Shown piece by piece: positions 9,701 to 13,013 of a stretch of DNA of 13,013 bases. The translations under genes were made by a program, and so were the position numbers. Numbering within the stretch: the stretch's first letter is position 1; every line of letters begins with the position of its first letter. Location of the stretch: NCBI GenBank assembly GCA_002751075.1, contig NAOQ01000134.1:1-13013 (forward strand), read 5' to 3'. This stretch comes from Ichthyophonus hoferi (lineage: Eukaryota > Opisthokonta > Ichthyosporea > Ichthyophonida > Ichthyophonidae). Under the pieces are notes generated by a model. The model saw nothing but the letters and a program-made list of their open reading frames with translations, made no database searches and was not told the DNA's origin.

Positions 9701-10620
9701 ATACAGAAACGTATGCTAAATTATATAGAAAACGTAACAGCGGAAAATACCAAGACAAACATTAAACACACTGGTGATTATACCTTTTTACACAACAATA
9801 ACACCTCGTCTAGGTTAATATATGTTGGTCGTAAGGTTATATTACAGTGGGGGCAATTCATACGAGGAATCCCTTCAAACTTCTCTTCCCTTGTATGTTT
9901 CTTTCTCTTTGTTAGTGCATTATCTTGATCATTGTCCTCAGTCGACCTTTTATTTTTACCTGATTGCACACTTGTATGAGTATCAACTGGTGAAAGGAGG
10001 GGCGATAAAGGTACGTTTTGCAACTGAGAAAGTATATTATTGTCAAGATGATTATGTGTAGAAGCTAGTACAGTGCTCTGTGTTGGCGTTGATAATCCGT
10101 TGTTAAGCAAATTGAAGCCTGTTGGGTTATCAATATCAGGCAGTATAGGGAGGAGAGGGTCGAGTGTTAAGGTCATTGTGTCCATGTTTCCAAAAAGTAA
10201 ATCCCATTCGCCGTCCGCCATTGAGACCAACTCTTTACTCTCAGTCAGATTTTGGTTTGTAAAATCAAAACTACTTCCTATTGCCTCATTTACATGCTGT
10301 AAGTTGTTAGTCAAGTTAAAGTCGGTGTCGGGCGTTAAACTGGTTTTGTCGATTATACTATTACTCTCTAATATTTTATTCTTTTCCTTCCCATCCCCAT
10401 CCTCTATGTTCTTCTGCATCTCATTATCATCTTGTTTCATTAACGGGGAAACATCGGAGTTAATGCATCGTTCTGACAAATTCCATGTAAATGGGGATTG
10501 TAATCGTGTAGTTTGCATTTTTTCTGCCTCTTCCTCTCCATCCACTACAGGGCTAGGAGGATAATTCATCACATTTCCATGCAAATCATATTCACCGGGT
10601 GTATACGCATAAGAATCCAT
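9174..10620 (-). CDS. Nuclear zinc-knuckle protein, USPL1-knuckle-like (spliced, 3' end unresolved)
   Basis: Exon 1 is 10620-9784 (279 codons) and exon 2 starts at 9240, with a 543-bp intron between. Seen in order: an acidic N-terminal region with eight Ser/Thr-Pro sites; a Trp/Leu/Asp-rich patch at about 136-160 (GEWDLLFGNMD) resembling an acidic activation domain; a bipartite nuclear localisation signal at 224-241 (KR, 12 residues, KRKK); then CPHC at 256-259. Cys277 ends exon 1, and exon 2 supplies Cys280 in CEYPLGS, completing C-x2-C-x17-C-x2-C. Family knowledge: the N-terminus of the SUMO isopeptidase USPL1 has a similar CPxC...LC...CxYPLGS knuckle. No C98 peptidase motif is visible, so it is probably not an isopeptidase. 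The ATG has G at -3 and +4. The 3' end is unclear. A GTATGT donor at 9173 gives a 68-bp intron, then possible exons 9105-8974 and 8898-8810, but their hydrophobic translation is unconvincing. Unspliced, exon 2 stops at 9076. Function as a nuclear regulator is inferred. Confidence 0.72.
9241..9783 (-). other. Intron 1 of the zinc-knuckle gene
   Basis: The donor is AAG|GTATAA, in phase 0 after Lys279. The acceptor is the strong pyrimidine tract CTTTCCCCTCTTTTAG, with a candidate branch sequence CCAAC about 20 bases before it. At 543 bp it is long for this type of genome and holds a (TA)n microsatellite (9669-9698) that may have lengthened it. The splice is supported because it joins CKK to CEYPLGS and completes a metal-binding knuckle. 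Confidence 0.65.
9669..9698. repeat. (TA)n microsatellite in intron 1
   Basis: About fourteen TA units flanked by ATTATT and ATAATAAT, inside the predicted first intron of the zinc-knuckle gene. Confidence 0.92.
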
Positions 10621-11199
10621 AACAATTTTCCTTCTTTAATACTATGGTAACTAAGTAGTTATATTAACAATATTAGAACGACGTAATTTTTCTGTGCATG
10701 CGTGTTAAGTCCCGCGTGTATAATAATATCCTAATAAATCTAATATATCTTACAATATCCTAGTATATCCAACCAAATTAAAGTGTATCATGCACTATCA
10801 GAGCTGGAGAATGATTGCAGAACCGATTTGCAGTAATATTTGGCTTTTGGCGGGAAATACAACTTTAGACAATTAAAGCAAACTGAAGGAGGGATTCAAT
10901 TAGGAATAATTTTTCTTACCAATCAATGGCATTAGATATTAATTATTCCCTTTAAAGATTTTTATAGCATTACTACTTAAGTTGTATTGGTTATTGAACA
11001 AGTACTACAAGCTAGAGTAATTGTCAATAAGATACTTTATGCTAGTATGTAGTATTATATATACAACAGTATTTTACTTATTTTACTAATTAATGAAAAC
11101 AGACAAGAATTATGGCAAACAGGTAAACCACACCACAAAACGTCTATATATCTCTCCTTGTATTGTTGTTCTCAAATAGAGAAAGAGGATAATACTTAG
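10621..11199. other. Upstream region of the zinc-knuckle gene
   Basis: No coding sequence is seen. The 5' leader and promoter of the minus-strand gene should lie at 10621-10900. No clear TATA box was found on the minus strand. The E2F-type box at 10845 is the only distinct motif. From about 10900 to 11199 the DNA is plain AT-rich sequence up to the retroelement relic. Confidence 0.5.
10845..10857 (+). promoter_or_regulatory. E2F-type binding box
   Basis: TTTTGGCGGGAAA matches the classical E2F/DP site (TTTSGCGGGAAA type) and lies 225-237 bases upstream of the ATG at 10620. E2F/DP drives G1/S genes in animals and plants. E2F is known to be retained in some early-diverging fungi while yeasts use SBF/MBF. 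The protein's many Ser/Thr-Pro sites would fit cell-cycle control. Binding is an inference from sequence alone. Confidence 0.4.
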
Positions 11200-11680
11200 A
11201 AATTTTGGTTGAATTGACATCCACTAACTCAGTCGTAGTGGTGGCCACTTCCTGTGTCGTTACCTCTGATCTATGCATCACGGTCCTGCTGGTGTCTGAG
11301 TGAATCCTTTCGAGAATTCTAGTTGCTGATCTGACTCTGTCAGGGTAGGAAAGTCTTTTTGCCTTTCCTTTGAAACAGCTATCACAATGTTTGTCTCTTG
11401 TGGCTTCTTTTCCGTTGTGGTAGATCTGGAAAATTTCATTTGATATCTGTTGAAACTAGAATCGCCTATCCTTTGGCGGTTAGTTACTTGGTGCTCTAAC
11501 TTAGTTAAGGCTATGTCCTTCTGAGTACTATGTCTAGACCTAGCTCTGATTCTAAGTTAGAGCACCAAGTAACTAACCGCCAAAGGATAGGCGATTCTAG
11601 TTTCAACAATATCTTTTCTCCCGGATGCATGGACCTGGAGTGAATCACTGTGTATGGGACCTTTGGGCCATGGGGGGGAA
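11200..11680 (-). mobile_element. Ty1/copia retrotransposon fossil (pre-integrase region)
   Basis: On the minus strand this block encodes recognisable pieces of the copia GAG-pre-integrase region and the start of integrase: a HPGEK segment (about 11613-11627), a CDSC zinc-binding pair following His (about 11375-11389), basic KGKAKRL, and the characteristic LERIHSD (about 11294-11314). Only a small internal part of a pol gene remains. No reverse transcriptase, RNase H or matched LTRs were seen here. It is a broken, old fragment. Its GC content is higher than that of its surroundings. A 161-bp palindromic element sits inside it. Confidence 0.75.
11448..11608. mobile_element. 161-bp palindromic element with 57-bp TIRs and 5-bp TSD
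   Basis: Positions 11448-11504 and 11552-11608 are perfect reverse complements (57 bp each) around a 47-bp centre. The ends are TGTTGAAAC...GTTTCAACA, and the element is flanked on both sides by ATATC (11443-11447 and 11609-11613), a 5-bp target-site duplication. It has no coding capacity, so it is a non-autonomous MITE- or foldback-type insertion. It lies inside the copia fossil and is therefore younger. TG...CA ends with a 5-bp duplication are typical of LTR integration, whereas long terminal inverted repeats are typical of DNA transposons, so the superfamily is unclear. Confidence 0.8.
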
Positions 11681-11879
11681 ACACTATACAAATTAAAAGA
11701 CTACTAATAAATACATAGATTAAAATTCAATAGAGCGAGGCAAGGAATTCAAACATAAACATGAATCAGAATTCTAATACAATTCAGCCAACATTTCTAA
11801 CAAATACAAGATACTTTGAAGTATTAAACCCTGTTGATATCAGTCTGTGCTGTAGTTATTATACCAGTCATTTAGGACA
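11681..11879. other. Short intergenic stretch
   Basis: AT-rich DNA between the copia fossil and the dispersed repeat. Nothing specific is seen apart from a run of seven G near 11671-11677 at its left border. Confidence 0.4.
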
Positions 11880-12070
11880 GCAGCTGAACACTTTAAGTGG
11901 AAAATCAAAATAGAAGCAAAAGATCTTTATTCAGTCTCATTGCAGATGTTGACTTCACCCTGTGTATTAATTACAATTATCTCACGCATGCTCGGGGTGG
12001 CAACCGACTATTACAAGCAGAGAATTTAAGATAAATACTGTATAGCCTTTATTCGGTACTACTACAGACT
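11880..12070 (+). repeat. Dispersed repeat, copy 2 (LTR-tail-like)
   Basis: This is a counterpart of the block at 6078-6263, sharing CCTGTGTA (about 11959), CAGAGAATT (about 12018), CTTTATTC (about 12048) and the CTACTACAGACTCACAAGTC-like end. An earlier AAAGATCTTTATTCAGT near 11920 suggests a second, partial unit in tandem. It may be a relic of a retroelement end, but no terminal TG...CA or target duplication was found, and it need not belong to the copia fragment beside it. Confidence 0.4.
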
Positions 12071-12146
12071 CACAAGTCCTCGATTTTTTTAGACAGAACC
12101 TTTTTATATTTTCTAAATATAGCGTTATGTATATAGAGTACTTTAG

Positions 12147-12745
12147 AACCCAGCATTAATTAATTAGACGAATATAACTAGATTTGACATACAGTTGGAA
12201 CAACTACAACTGTAAATATGTCATTTAAAATAAACACAGGTGTGTAAAGATAGTAGATCCATGGATCAATCAATACAGAGATAAGGGCCATAGTTCAAAA
12301 AGATTTTAGTATTGGACGGATTACTACAAAATATAAGACGACCTAAACCATGATTGGCTTAGATCCAACAACTTTAATATTTTATTTAAATTACATTAAA
12401 TATTTGATATATCCCAGATAAAACAATTAAGGACCAATGTTTCGAGTAATGTCAGTGCTTTATACTATTAAGGCAATACTAAAATTTTAACCACCCAACT
12501 ACCTTATATCAAAAAATGTAAAAACATATTCTAGATTCCATTCCGAAGAAAAACCTTAATATATATGTATGTGCAAGCCAGAAAAATTAAGGCATGTAGA
12601 TCTAGTTTCTATAACCAGTAAGATATGGAGTTTAATTTCCTATCATTATCACAACCAATACTAAAACTTTATCGCGTAATTTTAAAAAAACCAGAAATTA
12701 ATTCCTAGTTATATTTACGCTTTAATTAATTATTAATGCTGGGTT
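12147..12745. mobile_element. About 600-bp inverted-repeat element (MITE or foldback-like)
   Basis: The left end (12147-12181) and the right end (12705-12745, read on the minus strand) both begin AACCCAGCATTAAT and both end AATATAACTAG, with about 31 identical bases and two small gaps. A further inverted pair TTTTAGTATTGG lies inside (12304-12315 and 12655-12666), so the arms may once have been longer. The 520-bp interior has no coding capacity. A small bulged hairpin sits at 12185-12223. I could not find a clear target-site duplication. Probably a decayed non-autonomous DNA element. Confidence 0.5.
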
Positions 12746-12749
12746 AAAA

Positions 12750-12931
12750 TCACATTTCTCCGGTGCTGTCTCTGGTTGGGTGGCTAGCAGGAATAAATCT
12801 ATTAACACTAAGGTCCATCTGGTTAAATCTCAAAGTTCCTAAAATAGATTCGGGTAGTTCATCCTCACTCTGACTCTCCAAGAGGAAGGCCATATCTACC
12901 GTCAGACTCTTCACGGCACCCATTACTAGAC
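12750..12931 (-). CDS. Probable last exon of an unrecognised gene (5' part outside the window)
   Basis: On the minus strand a pyrimidine-rich acceptor (ATTCCTCCAATCAG, ending at 12932) leads into 59 codons and a stop at 12750-12752. The peptide is well mixed and protein-like, with an acidic stretch (ESQSEDELPESILG, about residues 18-31) and a hydrophilic tail ending TRDSTGEM. GC is near 50 percent, well above the flanks. The frame stays open rightward to about 12995 but has no ATG before MYIYP, consistent with an internal or terminal exon. I do not recognise the family. LPESIL recalls an F-box start, but the spacing to the following DL is too short. The stop lies only a few bases from the inverted-repeat element at 12147-12745. 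Confidence 0.42.
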
Positions 12932-13013
12932 CTGATTGGAGGAATACCGTGCATGAGTGATAGGCAGGATATATGTACATATAGACCAATAGAAGTCAAT
13001 GATAAATAACTGA

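Noticed and set aside
9629-10061. Two plus-strand ORFs of 99 and 79 codons
   Set aside because: Antisense to exon 1 and intron 1, and one reads through a (TA)n repeat.
10073-10564. Plus-strand 163-codon ORF
   Set aside because: Antisense shadow of exon 1 of the zinc-knuckle gene; the sense frame has the NLS, zinc motif and splice evidence.
11448-11560. tRNA-like A-box in the 161-bp element
   Set aside because: TAGTTACTTGGTGCTC only loosely resembles a Pol III A box, and no B box (GGTTCGANTCC) follows.
12842-12880. F-box motif (LPESIL...DL) in the exon at 12750-12931
   Set aside because: The spacing from LP to DL is two residues too short and the usual following residues are missing.

Overview
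This is a gene-poor, AT-rich eukaryotic window, probably from an early-diverging fungus (Mucoromycota-like), though the phylum is an inference. The grounds are GT-AG introns with fungal-type pyrimidine-tract acceptors, many simple AT/GATA/TAGG repeats, the standard code, and a Ty1/copia relic. There is no bacterial-type operon, no CRISPR array, and no rRNA or tRNA that I could recognise by eye.

Layout. 1-1500: microsatellites ((TAGG/TAGA)n, (TA)n(TG)n, (TCTA)n(TA)n), an AT-only stretch and a degenerate GATAGTA minisatellite. 1500-7760: long non-coding DNA with no convincing gene. It holds a CCAAT-box cluster, several small hairpins, one weak 83-codon ORF with a membrane segment, and traces of old diverged repeats. 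7766-8770: TATA-like and GC-box-like elements next to two or three small, weakly supported ORFs. 8810-10620 (minus): the one clear host gene. 10845: an E2F-type box upstream of it. 11200-11680 (minus): a broken Ty1/copia fossil, itself hit by a 161-bp palindromic element. 11880-12060: a dispersed repeat that also occurs near 6080. 12147-12745: a roughly 600-bp inverted-repeat-bounded element. 12750-12931 (minus): a probable last exon of a second gene that continues off the right edge.

The clear gene begins at 10620. Its first exon encodes 279 residues: an acidic, Ser/Thr-Pro-rich N-terminal region, an activation-domain-like patch, a bipartite nuclear localisation signal, and then half of a zinc knuckle. 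The reading frame seems to end there, but a 543-bp intron with a strong acceptor leads to an exon starting Cys-Glu-Tyr-Pro-Leu-Gly-Ser. This completes a C-x2-C...C-x2-C knuckle resembling the one at the N-terminus of the SUMO isopeptidase USPL1. The peptidase domain is not visible. The best reading is a nuclear regulator that carries this knuckle, possibly expressed in the cell cycle given the E2F-like box. Its 3' end is unresolved.

The most notable structural findings are the nested 161-bp element (57-bp perfect terminal inverted repeats, TG...CA ends, 5-bp target duplication), the inverted-repeat element that ends a few bases after a stop codon, and the hidden second exon of the zinc-knuckle gene.
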